A stretch of 14,088 bases of DNA, taken from positions 1-14,088 of the forward strand of contig DDKP01000141.1 of the NCBI GenBank assembly GCA_002339745.1, given 5' to 3'. Origin of the DNA: Firmicutes bacterium UBA2595. GTDB lineage: Bacteria > Bacillota > Thermincolia > Thermincolales > UBA2595. A program made the translations under genes and the position numbers. Below the pieces are notes generated by a model. That model saw nothing but the letters and a program-made list of their open reading frames with translations, was not told where the DNA came from and did not search any database. Shown here piece after piece: positions 1 to 7,163 of this stretch; the first letter of the stretch is position 1, and each line of letters begins with the position of its first letter.

Positions 1-839
1 AAACTCAAACCAAGTTTGAAGCTAATATTAACGGCCGTACATTTAATATAGGATTGACACCCCTGCGCCACGAATCAGGGAATATTCGCGGAGTCGTAGC
101 CGTCCTTCACGATGTCACCAAGGAAAAACGTCTGGAATCTCTGCGTCGGGAATTTGTGGCCAATGTGTCACACGAGTTAAGAAGCCCACTTAGCCTGTTA
201 CAGGGATATGTTGAGGCGCTGGCAGACGGCCTGGCGGAAAATGAGGAGGAACGCCAGAGATACCTTAATATACTGCTTGACGAGACATTGAGACTCAGAA
301 GACTTGTTAACGATCTTTTGGACCTGACTCAACTGGAAACGGGAAATATAAACCTGAGATTTGAAAAGATATCGGTAGAAGAACTGGTAAACAGGGTTAC
401 TGACAAGTTCATCCCGCTTTTTGCAGATCAGAACAAGTATATTACAGTTTCTCTGCCGGAAGAACTGCCTTTTGTAAAGGGTGATTTTGACAGGCTCCAG
501 CAGGTGCTGGTTAATCTTCTGGACAACGGGCTCAAGTATACTCCTGAGAGGGGGACGGTTGAAGTCGGGGCTATCCCGGGTGAAAAGGTTATTGAAGTAT
601 ATGTAAAGGATTCCGGCGCCGGGATACCAAAAGATGAACTGGATAATATCTGGGAACGCTTTTATAAGGTTGACAAGGCCCGTACGCGGGAAACCGAAGG
701 GGGGACCGGTTTGGGCCTGGCGATAGTGAAAAATATTATGCAGGCTCACGGAGGAACAGTGAGCGTAACCAGTGAGCTCGGAAGTGGTTCCAGGTTTTCG
801 TTTACCATCCCTGTGTTTAAACTGCAAACCAATTCTTAA
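1..839 (+). CDS. Sensor histidine kinase, PhoR/ResE/WalK type (5' end outside window)
   Basis: The reading frame is open from the first bases of the window, so the upstream part (sensor and membrane segments) lies outside; the TTG at 54 is not the real start. The first ~20 visible residues look like the end of a PAS domain (GVVAVLHDVT). A HisKA dimerisation domain follows, with the phosphoacceptor histidine in FVANVSHELRSP (codon at 171-173). The ATPase domain has an N box (NLLDNGLKYTP), a G1 box (DSGAGIP), an F box (ERFYKVDKAR) and a G2 box (GGTGLGLAI), so the catalytic core is complete. It should autophosphorylate and pass phosphate to a response regulator, probably encoded upstream; that partner is not visible. 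The stimulus cannot be told. A hairpin with T-run follows the stop, so it is probably the last gene of its operon. Confidence 0.93.
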   Translation, partial: TQTKFEANINGRTFNIGLTPLRHESGNIRGVVAVLHDVTKEKRLESLRREFVANVSHELRSPLSLLQGYVEALADGLAENEEERQRYLNILLDETLRLRRLVNDLLDLTQLETGNINLRFEKISVEELVNRVTDKFIPLFADQNKYITVSLPEELPFVKGDFDRLQQVLVNLLDNGLKYTPERGTVEVGAIPGEKVIEVYVKDSGAGIPKDELDNIWERFYKVDKARTRETEGGTGLGLAIVKNIMQAHGGTVSVTSELGSGSRFSFTIPVFKLQTNS

Positions 840-879
840 AAAAGGGGAAAGAGACCCTGACAAAAGGGCCTCTATTTTT
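838..879. terminator. Possible bidirectional terminator between convergent genes
   Basis: The arms 850-857 (AGAGACCC) and 866-873 (GGGCCTCT) pair with one A-C mismatch around an 8-nt loop. A T-run (875-879) follows on the plus strand. On the minus strand the same hairpin is followed by a T-rich run, the complement of the A-run at 838-843. It lies between the stop of the kinase and the stop of the small minus-strand ORF, which suits termination of both. Confidence 0.6.
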
Positions 880-896
880 CGAAAATACTATTCAGT

Positions 897-1031
897 TTAG
901 TCCCAGCGGCCGTTTCCTATGTATTGATCGCTGGCTGGGCATGCCTCCGGAAAAAAGAATCCGGATTGCCCCCCGCAGATGCTGCCTTTGTTGCTGCAAC
1001 TTGCGCACTGGCTGCAGATTTCCTGGGACAT
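897..1031 (-). CDS. Small cysteine-rich protein, 44 aa, unknown function
   Basis: This ORF is too short for usual gene callers. It starts at ATG (complement of 1029-1031) and ends at TAA (complement of 897-899). A good ribosome binding site, GGGAGAGG (complement of 1038-1045), sits 6 nt before the start. A sigma-A-like promoter lies about 65 nt upstream. The product begins MSQEICSQCASCSNKGSIC and has five cysteines (residues 6, 9, 12, 19, 31) with CxxCxxC spacing; it has no signal peptide or membrane segment. The cysteine spacing suggests a metal or Fe-S site, or a modified peptide, but I do not recognise the family. It converges on the histidine kinase and is divergent from the yjbQ-like gene. 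The evidence is start, RBS, promoter and composition only, so a chance ORF is not excluded. Confidence 0.5.
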   Translation of the reverse strand: MSQEICSQCASCSNKGSICGGQSGFFFPEACPASDQYIGNGRWD

Positions 1032-1097
1032 TTTAATCCTCTCCCTGCTGCTACCACATGATGATACAAAAGATTATTGAATTTTCTTTCAATTACT

Positions 1098-1125
1098 ATT
1101 TTAATAATTAGTTTGTCAATGTCAA
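1098..1125 (-). promoter_or_regulatory. Sigma-A-like promoter for the small Cys-rich ORF
   Basis: On the minus strand, TTGACA (complement of 1120-1125) is followed after 16 nt by TAAAAT (complement of 1098-1103). A second TTGACA overlaps directly downstream (complement of 1114-1119). The -35 is a perfect match and the -10 has one mismatch. The predicted transcript would have a leader of about 60 nt before the ATG at 1031. Confidence 0.5.
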
Positions 1126-1161
1126 GGTAATTTATGTAAAAATGAGGGTGATATGTTTTTT

Positions 1162-1190
1162 TCGACAGTAAGGTTGTAATATAATATATC
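1162..1190 (+). promoter_or_regulatory. Probable sigma-A promoter region of the yjbQ-like gene
   Basis: TCGACA at 1162-1167 is one mismatch from the -35 consensus, and TATATC lies 17 nt downstream (1185-1190). A perfect TATAAT at 1180-1185 is only 12 nt from that -35, so the exact pair is uncertain. The AT-rich stretch just upstream of the start codon supports a promoter here. Confidence 0.4.
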
Positions 1191-1214
1191 CAAAAGACAA
1201 GGGAAGTGATATTG

Positions 1215-1613
1215 TTGATCAAGGAGATTAAAATTTCGTCCCGCAGTCGTTCACAGATGATTGATATTACCAAAATGGTTCAAGAACTGGTAACCGAATC
1301 GGATGTGAAAAATGGGACCTGCTTTATTTTTGTACCGCATACAACAGCTGGTATCACGATTAATGAAAATGCTGACCCCAGCGTGGCGGCAGATATTTTG
1401 AAGGAAACTGATAAAATAGTACCCTGGGAGGACGGTTACAAACATATTGAGGGAAACTCCGCGGCTCACATCAAAGCCAGCATGATGGGACTTTCCCAGG
1501 TAGTCCTGGTAGAGAACGGAAGGCTTATTCTCGGTACATGGCAGGGCATATACTTCTGCGAGTTCGACGGCCCCCGTACCAGGAAAGTATTGGTAAAGAT
1601 ACTAGGAGACTAA
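1215..1613 (+). CDS. yjbQ: YjbQ/UPF0047 family protein
   Basis: A 132-residue protein of normal family length. It carries the UPF0047 signatures: VPHTTAGITINENAD (conserved His and Glu) near residues 36-50, GNSAAHIKASMMG in the middle, and GTWQGIYFCEFDGPR near the C-terminus. E. coli YjbQ is reported to have weak thiamine-phosphate synthase activity; the physiological role of the family is not settled. The start is uncertain. GTG 1206, TTG 1212 and TTG 1215 are all in frame; TTG 1215 is 8 nt after GGGAAG and gives a normal N-terminus (MIKEIKISSRSRSQ). The gene stands alone with its own upstream promoter-like sequence and shows no functional link to its neighbours. Confidence 0.9.
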   Translation: MIKEIKISSRSRSQMIDITKMVQELVTESDVKNGTCFIFVPHTTAGITINENADPSVAADILKETDKIVPWEDGYKHIEGNSAAHIKASMMGLSQVVLVENGRLILGTWQGIYFCEFDGPRTRKVLVKILGD

Positions 1614-2128
1614 AAAAGCGGACCGCAACCACATCTAATTTAAAAACGTACTTCTTGTTGGTTTAATGGCAAAAAAATGACCGTATCACTTGGATACAGC
1701 CGCAGAGAATAGGGAGAGGAGTTTTGGCATGAGTTTCAATTAGTAGTTGTTTTTTATTGTACCTTCCTGAAAGTCTTTTATCTACAGTTACTCTCCAAAA
1801 AGTAAAATCTCAGGGGTTAACGGTTTTTTAAGGGGAAACTGCGGAAAACCCCCCTGGGTATTTACCTGACCTCACACATTTACTACGCCCGTAGGGGCCA
1901 TTTTAACAAGCCAATCGCCCGTTTAAAGGCCATATTTAACCTTTTAGCTAAAATTACGTCCGGTCAGCCGTATTTAACCTGATGCTATCTTTTATAAAAA
2001 TCAACAATAATGACTATTCGCGGGTCATTTTTGCAGGTTTGCCGTAAAACGCTTTTCAATTGTACAGAGCTCCCTTTACAATGTTCCTAGAATGCGTTTC
2101 TTGGATATTGTATGCAAGGGTGGTATTA
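1614..2128. other. Gene-free stretch with small repeats, unknown role
   Basis: About 515 bases without a supportable gene. Visible items are three imperfect copies of a GCC(A/G)TATTTAACC-like element (1896-1907, 1928-1941, 1966-1980, steps of 32 and 38 nt), a perfect 12-bp palindrome TTTTAGCTAAAA (1942-1953), and a good ribosome binding site (GGGAGAGGAG, 1712-1721) before an ATG at 1729 that reaches a stop after four codons. I see no known riboswitch. Part of it must hold the promoter of the downstream stress gene, but no convincing -35/-10 pair could be chosen. Confidence 0.5.
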
Positions 2129-2620
2129 ATGGCAGAAATTGCGGAAAAAAGCGCTGAATGGATGACAATGGAAGAGATAACCTCCGTGGCCCTGCCTGTA
2201 AAAAAAATACTGCTGGCTACCGATGGTTCAGCTTCTTCAATAAAAGCCACCAAATTCTGCATAGGTATGGCAAAAAAGATAAATGCCGAAGTATTAGCCG
2301 TCTACGTGTCCGGACAGGAAGATACAATGGAGCTTCCTGATGAACTGAAAGGTAAAAAGTTCTTCGGAGGAGTTCACCCCAGTGAAGCAGGTCTGGCAGT
2401 AGCAAAAGCATTCGGAGAAAAAAACGGGGTAAAGGTGAGCACCACTATTTTACGCGGCAGTGTGGCCCGGAATATTGTGAAGGTTGCGGAAGCTGATAAT
2501 GTTGACCTGATAATACTTGGCGAATCCGGGCGATCCGGTATGTCCAGGGTTTCTCTGGGAACAGTTGCCGAATCAGTTATACGTTTATCTCCATGCCCGA
2601 TATTGGTAGTAAGGGGCTAG
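2129..2620 (+). CDS. Universal stress protein, UspA family (ATP-binding type)
   Basis: A 163-residue Usp domain protein. The N-terminal beta strand with the nucleotide-binding Asp is seen in VKKILLATDGSASS. The C-terminal ATP-binding signature G-2x-G-9x-G-(S/T) is complete (GESG, nine residues, GT), followed by AESVIRLSPCPILVVRG. So it belongs to the ATP-binding subgroup and should be a cytoplasmic dimer; its stress role is inferred from the family. ATG 2129 is preferred because AAGGGTGG (2116-2123) lies 5 nt upstream. It gives about 25 extra residues before the Usp core; ATG 2162 or 2168 would give a more typical N-terminus. The gene is monocistronic, with a terminator at 2651-2675. Confidence 0.92.
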   Translation: MAEIAEKSAEWMTMEEITSVALPVKKILLATDGSASSIKATKFCIGMAKKINAEVLAVYVSGQEDTMELPDELKGKKFFGGVHPSEAGLAVAKAFGEKNGVKVSTTILRGSVARNIVKVAEADNVDLIILGESGRSGMSRVSLGTVAESVIRLSPCPILVVRG

Positions 2621-2650
2621 ATCAAATATTTTTGTCCGGATATATTCTTC

Positions 2651-2675
2651 AACCTCTCTTAGCAGAGGTTTTTTT
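2651..2675 (+). terminator. Rho-independent terminator after the usp gene
   Basis: A perfect 7-bp stem (AACCTCT at 2651-2657 with AGAGGTT at 2664-2670) encloses a 6-nt loop and runs directly into a T-tract (2669-2675). It lies 30 nt after the usp stop and before the promoter of the helicase gene. Confidence 0.85.
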
Positions 2676-2689
2676 AATTTCCGGCGGTG

Positions 2690-2718
2690 TTGTCTTATTT
2701 TTACGGTTGGTTTAAAAT
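2690..2718 (+). promoter_or_regulatory. Candidate sigma-A promoter of the dinG-like gene
   Basis: TTGTCT (2690-2695) and TAAAAT (2713-2718) are separated by 17 nt. They lie just after the usp terminator and about 30 nt before the helicase start codon, which fits a separate transcription unit. Confidence 0.5.
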
Positions 2719-2750
2719 TAGAAGAGAATTCGGAGGAGAAATAACGGCTT

Positions 2751-5690
2751 ATGGACTTTTATGCTTTTCTTGACATCGAAACCAGCGGAACAGACCCGGA
2801 AAAAGATAATATTATTGAAGTGGGCGCGGTTATAGCTGCCCAGGGGGAAATCATAGACCGTTACAGCACACTGGTTTATTTTAACGGGAAGCTTCCAGCA
2901 AGAATCAAGAGACTGACGGGTATCAGCGAGGAGATGTTAAAGGACGCTCCCAGTTTAACTGATATAGAACAGTCCCTATTACGGTTCCTGGGAGAAATGC
3001 CGTTGGTGGGCCACAACATTGCCTTTGACATTGCTTTTCTGAACCGTAAGTTAGGCAGGGAAATAACCAACCCCGTTCTTGATACAGTGGACCTGGTACA
3101 ATTTCTGCTCCCACAGGCCGCAAGCTATCGGTTAGAATACCTGAAGGACTTGTTGGGGCTTACCAGCCGCCCATCTCACCGGGCTCTGGACGATGCAGAA
3201 ACCGCCTGCAGCCTTTTTTTTAAGTGCCTGGAACTGGTTAAGGGAATAAACCGTGAGGTCTTATTCAAAGTATATGAAATGACCAAAGACCGGAAATGGA
3301 TGTGGGCCAGGACCTTATACAAACATACTGCACAACTTATTGCCAGCTTTTCTGCCGGTCGTTCCTCAGAACCGGTCTATGCATTCATGAAAACCGATCA
3401 GACCACCGAGCCGGCGCTATTTTCCGTTAATGCGGATCAGGTCCCGAAGTTGGCTGAGAATTTTAATCTTTCATCTTTTTTGGAGCCGGACGGCTCATTT
3501 GCCCAAAAGAACCTTAAATACAGATTCAGAGCCGGACAGGTAGAGATGCTTCAGACAGTTGCTGAAGGGTTGAGGGAAGGGAAACTGATGGTTGTTGAAG
3601 CCGGGACCGGAACGGGAAAGACACTGGCTTATCTCATTCCTGCAGTTGCTTGGGCTGTAAGCAACACGAGTAAAGTTATAGTGGCTACACATACCATCAA
3701 TCTACAGGAACAGATATGGAACAAGGATTTACCCGATGTTAGTGAAATTACCGGCCTTCAATTCCAGGCCGCGATAGTGAAAGGCAGAAACAATTACCTC
3801 TGTTTGCGCCGCTGGGAAACAAAGCTCAACGAAAGCGAGTTCCTGGAAGAAACCGGCCTTATTTTCTGTCTAAAGGTACTGGTTTGGCTTATTCAAACCA
3901 CTACCGGTGACAGGAACGAGCTCAATGTTTCACCCCACCATAACCAGTACTGGAACGAAATAAGTTCAGACCAGGAAACCTGTATAGGGTCGGCCTGCCG
4001 CTGGCACCAAAAACACTGTTTCGTCACCAAGGCCAGGAGGAAGGCGGATTCGGCTGAGTTGCTGATTGTTAACCATTCCCTGCTGTTGGCTGACCTGAAA
4101 CTGCAGAACAGATTGTTGCCCAGTTATGATTACTTGATCCTGGATGAGGCCCATCACCTGGAAAACAGCGCTACTGAACAGTTGGGAAACATTATCAGTA
4201 TTAACCTCATCAAAAACCAGCTGTTGTCGTTAAGCCGGGGATTTGGTTCCGGTCTGGGTCCTGGCTTTTTACATCAATTAAGACAGTATATCAAAAACAA
4301 TCCCTGGCATTATGGAATCGAAGACGCTACAAGGTTTGAGTCATCAATAGAAGATGCTTTCGAAGCATTAAACGGAATCCATGAATCAGTAGACGAAATG
4401 GAAACCTTTCTGAAGAACTGGGCTGCCGGCATCCAGGAAGACAGCGATGACAACAAGCAATTAACGATCCGTATTAAACATTCTATGAGAGCTGGCGACT
4501 TTTGGCATTATTTTGACACAATCAAGGAAAACTTTGTCGGCAGGTCCAGAGCCCTGAGCCGGATACTGCATAAAATCCAAGAAATGATTGAATCAACACT
4601 TGTCCAACAGCAGAGTAGCGTTCAGGCCCTGATAAGGGACCTGGATTTTCAAATAAAATTTTTGGCGGGAGTAAACGAAAGCCTCGATATTTTCTGCCAG
4701 GGCGGGGACGAAAGCGTCTGGTGGATTGAAATTGAAAAAAAGGCTAGGGGAGATACAAGATTAAGGAGCGCTCCCGTATCGGTTAGCAAACTTTTGGAAA
4801 AATGGCTTTTTCAAACAAAGAAAAGCGTCCTCCTGACTTCGGCCACCATATGTGTAGACGGAAAATTTGACTATTTTATCGAAAGAGTTGGTCTCACGCC
4901 TTTTTTGGAAGACAGGCTGGTTACAAAGCAGGTAGCCTCTCCGTTTAATTATGAGAAGCAGTCCCTGCTCTGTATTGTGCGTGACCTGCCCGACCCGACG
5001 GATGGTTTGGATAATTATTCGGAAGCGGTTGTTCCTTTTATCACTGATGTAGCCAGACTGTTTAACGGCCGAACACTGGTGCTTTTTACTTCACATAAAA
5101 TGCTCAGGGAAGTGTATTTTAAACTGCAGCCGATTCTGGAACAAGACGGTATTGTTGTACTGGGTCACAGGATTGACGGTGGAAGAACCCGATTGATTGA
5201 AGAGTTTAAAATAAGTGATAAGACAATTCTGCTGGGAACCAGCAGTTTCTGGGAAGGTATCGATTTGCCGCGGGATATTCTGAGGTGTGTTGTTATTGCC
5301 AGGCTTCCTTTCTCTCCTCCCAATACGCCGGTAGTGGAAGCCAGGATAGAGGCCCTGATAAAGCAGAAAAAGGACGCCTTCGGCAGCTATACAGTACCGG
5401 AAGCTGTGATAAGACTGAAGCAGGGTTTCGGAAGGTTAATAAGAACAGAAGAGGATGACGGAATAGTGGTCATTCTGGACCGTAGGATAACGGACCGTAA
5501 ATACGGGCGTAAGTTTTTAAATTCCCTGCCGGCCAGGACTCATTTCAAAGGAGATACACCGACAGTCCTGCAAAAGATCTGGGACTGGGTTCACGGAGAG
5601 AGACCTGAGTTTACGACACCCAATTTGTTGGAAGACGTGGAGGATTTGGAAAAATACTTGAAGAACATTAAGAGAAAGAAAAACAGGTAA
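2751..5690 (+). CDS. dinG: DnaQ-type 3'-5' exonuclease fused to DinG/XPD-like DNA helicase
   Basis: 979 residues. Residues 1-165 are a DEDDh exonuclease: Exo I DIETSG (D8, E10), Exo II GHNIAFDIAFL (D93) and Exo III HRALDDAE (H143, D148). From about residue 255 there is an SF2 helicase of the DinG/XPD group: Walker A EAGTGTGKT (K290), DEAH box LILDEAHHL (465-468), motif III-like LTSATI, and C-terminal motifs FTSHK, GTSSFWEGID and QGFGRLIRTEEDDG. Cys351, Cys411, Cys416 and Cys423 (C-x59-C-x4-C-x6-C) lie where E. coli DinG and XPD bind a 4Fe-4S cluster. B. subtilis DinG has the same fusion but, as I recall, no cluster and no helicase activity, so this version may be an active helicase. A role in DNA repair or clearing of unusual DNA structures is inferred. 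GGAGGAG (2732-2738) is 12 nt from the ATG, a rather long spacing. Confidence 0.93.
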   Translation: MDFYAFLDIETSGTDPEKDNIIEVGAVIAAQGEIIDRYSTLVYFNGKLPARIKRLTGISEEMLKDAPSLTDIEQSLLRFLGEMPLVGHNIAFDIAFLNRKLGREITNPVLDTVDLVQFLLPQAASYRLEYLKDLLGLTSRPSHRALDDAETACSLFFKCLELVKGINREVLFKVYEMTKDRKWMWARTLYKHTAQLIASFSAGRSSEPVYAFMKTDQTTEPALFSVNADQVPKLAENFNLSSFLEPDGSFAQKNLKYRFRAGQVEMLQTVAEGLREGKLMVVEAGTGTGKTLAYLIPAVAWAVSNTSKVIVATHTINLQEQIWNKDLPDVSEITGLQFQAAIVKGRNNYLCLRRWETKLNESEFLEETGLIFCLKVLVWLIQTTTGDRNELNVSPHHNQYWNEISSDQETCIGSACRWHQKHCFVTKARRKADSAELLIVNHSLLLADLKLQNRLLPSYDYLILDEAHHLENSATEQLGNIISINLIKNQLLSLSRGFGSGLGPGFLHQLRQYIKNNPWHYGIEDATRFESSIEDAFEALNGIHESVDEMETFLKNWAAGIQEDSDDNKQLTIRIKHSMRAGDFWHYFDTIKENFVGRSRALSRILHKIQEMIESTLVQQQSSVQALIRDLDFQIKFLAGVNESLDIFCQGGDESVWWIEIEKKARGDTRLRSAPVSVSKLLEKWLFQTKKSVLLTSATICVDGKFDYFIERVGLTPFLEDRLVTKQVASPFNYEKQSLLCIVRDLPDPTDGLDNYSEAVVPFITDVARLFNGRTLVLFTSHKMLREVYFKLQPILEQDGIVVLGHRIDGGRTRLIEEFKISDKTILLGTSSFWEGIDLPRDILRCVVIARLPFSPPNTPVVEARIEALIKQKKDAFGSYTVPEAVIRLKQGFGRLIRTEEDDGIVVILDRRITDRKYGRKFLNSLPARTHFKGDTPTVLQKIWDWVHGERPEFTTPNLLEDVEDLEKYLKNIKRKKNR

Positions 5691-5733
5691 CTGGTCCCCA
5701 AAGGCCATCACCCTTTTAATATTGAGAAAAAAG

Positions 5734-5742
5734 TGGTAGAAT
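5734..5742 (+). promoter_or_regulatory. Possible extended -10 promoter for psd-pssA
   Basis: TGG followed by TAGAAT (TAGAAT at 5737-5742) fits an extended -10 element. The -35 position 17 nt upstream (TTTTAA, 5714-5719) is weak, as is common for extended -10 promoters. It lies 36 nt before the psd start, in the only gap between dinG and psd. Confidence 0.4.
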
Positions 5743-5778
5743 GAATTAAGCCAGAAACTTTGGAGGTACTCAGACTCA

Positions 5779-6423
5779 ATGAAACAGAACTTTATTATTG
5801 TAAGCGATGCGGTAGTTTACCTGGTGATACTTGCTGTAGTTACACTTATTGTTTTCTACATTTACGCTCCCCTGGCACTGATTCCCGGAATCCTGTTTTT
5901 GTTTGTGGCGTTCTTTTTCAGGAATCCTAAAAGGGATATCCCGGTCGAAGCGGGAATACTAGTTTCCCCTGCCGACGGAACCGTAATGGATGTGGCCGAA
6001 TTACATGAAGACAGGTTTATTAAAGACAGGGCTGTCAAAGTAAGCATTTTCCTGTCTATATTTAATGTTCACCTGAACCGGTGTCCCATGGACGGGGTGG
6101 TAAAATACCGCAGTTACCGTCCGGGCAAGATGATTCCCGCTTTCAATGGGCATGCTTCCGATATCAACGAAAAGAACTGGGTAGGCATTGAAAATAACGG
6201 TTTTCGCATTCTGGTTACCCAAATAACCGGCTTTATCGCCCGCCGCATAGTATGTTGGGTCAGTGTCGGGGACAAAGTGAACCGTGGTGAGCTTTTCGGG
6301 ATGATAAAATTCGGGTCCTGCACTGAAATCATTGTTCCGCAGCAAGTGGAGGTACTGGTAAAAAAAGGGGATAAAGTGGTTGGAGGAGAAACAATCATTG
6401 GGAGGCTTAAAAATGAACACTAA
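5779..6423 (+). CDS. psd: Phosphatidylserine decarboxylase proenzyme (short, archaeal-like type)
   Basis: 214 residues, the short form of the family. It converts phosphatidylserine to phosphatidylethanolamine with a pyruvoyl cofactor made by self-cleavage. The cleavage site is KFGSCTEI: Gly179-Ser180, where Ser180 would become the pyruvoyl group of the alpha chain. Upstream are the conserved SPADG (63-67) and the histidine in FNVHLN (H98). One or two hydrophobic helices at about residues 10-47 anchor it in the membrane. ATG 5779 follows GGAGGT (5762-5767) with 11 nt spacing. The 3' end overlaps pssA by 11 nt, so the two genes are translationally coupled and encode consecutive steps. Confidence 0.94.
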   Translation: MKQNFIIVSDAVVYLVILAVVTLIVFYIYAPLALIPGILFLFVAFFFRNPKRDIPVEAGILVSPADGTVMDVAELHEDRFIKDRAVKVSIFLSIFNVHLNRCPMDGVVKYRSYRPGKMIPAFNGHASDINEKNWVGIENNGFRILVTQITGFIARRIVCWVSVGDKVNRGELFGMIKFGSCTEIIVPQQVEVLVKKGDKVVGGETIIGRLKNEH

Positions 6424-6922
6424 GTTAATACCCAGTATTTTTACCCTTACCAACCTTTTGCTAGGGGTGGTTTCCCTTGTATTTACTATGGACGGCGAGT
6501 TTGTCATTGCAGCCTCAATGATACTTCTGGCCATGATTCTTGACGGCATGGACGGGCGCCTGGCCAGAAGGCTTGATGCCGCGTCTCCCTTCGGCAAGGA
6601 ACTGGATTCTCTGGCAGACCTTGTTTCATTCGGTGTGGCGCCAGCAATACTTGTTTACGCTTACAAAATGAAATCTCTCGAAGTGGTTGGACTCATTGTC
6701 TGTATTTCTTTTGCTTTATGCGGGGCGGTCAGGTTGGCCAGATTTAATATTTTAAACATCTCCACTTATTTTATCGGGGTCCCTATAACAGCGGCAGGCA
6801 GCCTGGTAGCTCTTCTCGTTCTGGTTGGTAACAGAACGCCTGTTCCTTTAATGGTTTACCCGGTGATAATGTCTTTACTGGCTGTCTTGATGGTCAGTAA
6901 TATAAAAATACCGAAGTATTAA
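6413..6922 (+). CDS. pssA: CDP-diacylglycerol-serine O-phosphatidyltransferase
   Basis: 169 residues of an integral membrane CDP-alcohol phosphatidyltransferase. The signature DG-xx-AR-x8-G-x3-D-x3-D is complete (D47, G48, A51, R52, G61, D65, D69 in DGRLARRLDAASPFGKELD and the following SLAD). The rest is made of hydrophobic helices. It makes phosphatidylserine from CDP-diacylglycerol and serine, the substrate of the psd product encoded just upstream. Assignment to PssA rather than PgsA rests on the coupling with psd and on the N-terminus (IPSIFTLTNLLLG), typical of Gram-positive PssA. ATG 6413 has GGGAGG (6400-6405) 7 nt upstream and lies inside the end of psd. Confidence 0.93.
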   Translation: MNTKLIPSIFTLTNLLLGVVSLVFTMDGEFVIAASMILLAMILDGMDGRLARRLDAASPFGKELDSLADLVSFGVAPAILVYAYKMKSLEVVGLIVCISFALCGAVRLARFNILNISTYFIGVPITAAGSLVALLVLVGNRTPVPLMVYPVIMSLLAVLMVSNIKIPKY

Positions 6923-6936
6923 ATATTTTCCGGAGT

Positions 6937-6959
6937 ACTGGGCGCCACGTCCCAGTGTT
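6937..6959 (+). terminator. Possible weak terminator after pssA
   Basis: A GC-rich 6-bp stem (ACTGGG 6937-6942 with CCCAGT 6951-6956, 8-nt loop) lies 14 nt after the pssA stop. Only a short T-run follows (GTTT), so termination may be partial. Confidence 0.35.
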
Positions 6960-7061
6960 TGCCAGGGACATTCCTCTATCACCTTTTTTGTGGACAGTCA
7001 CCAAATGTATTTTTTCGTAATAATATAGATACAGAGTTAATTCTGCAAAGGGGTGAGTGGT

Positions 7062-7127
7062 TTGCGCGTGTATTTTATAAGACTTCCGCAATTTTTAAGA
7101 AACGTATTGAAAAAAATGTTCAATTAA
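7062..7127 (+). CDS. spoVM: SpoVM-like small sporulation peptide (21 aa)
   Basis: A 21-codon gene. TTG 7062 is chosen because AAAGGGGTG (7048-7056), close to the ideal AAGGAGGTG, ends 5 nt before it. The product (MRVYFIRLPQFLRNVLKK, then Met-Phe-Asn) aligns without gaps to the start of B. subtilis SpoVM (MKFYTIKLPKFLGGIVRAML). Identical residues are Met1, Tyr4, Ile6, Leu8, Pro9, Phe11, Leu12 and Met19, with basic or aliphatic matches at 2, 7, 15, 16 and 17. SpoVM is an amphipathic helix that marks the curved outer forespore membrane and recruits SpoIVA for coat assembly. This version lacks the last five residues of the B. subtilis peptide. A strong terminator follows at 7164-7196. No clear sigma-E promoter was found upstream. 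The alignment is from memory and the gene is very short. Confidence 0.62.
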   Translation: MRVYFIRLPQFLRNVLKKMFN

Positions 7128-7163
7128 CTTTGTATAAACTTCTGCTGCAGAGAAACCGCGTCT

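Noticed and set aside
54..839. TTG 54 as the true start of the histidine kinase
   Set aside because: The frame is open back to the window edge and encodes PAS-like sequence; there is no RBS before 54.
917..1273. 118-codon minus-strand ORF
   Set aside because: It has an odd, low-complexity composition, overlaps the yjbQ-like start and no RBS was evident; the 44-codon ORF in another minus frame has far better signals.
1896..1980. Repeats before usp as a CRISPR array
   Set aside because: Repeats are only 12-15 nt, degenerate, and only three in number, with no cas genes nearby.
5700..5716. Hairpin after dinG as a terminator
   Set aside because: Only a 5-bp AAAGG/CCTTT stem with a short T-run; too weak to call.
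6991..7026. Promoter directly upstream of the SpoVM-like gene
   Set aside because: TGGACA is a fair -35, but the best -10 (TAATAT, 7021-7026) is 24 nt away, and no sigma-E-type pair is convincing.
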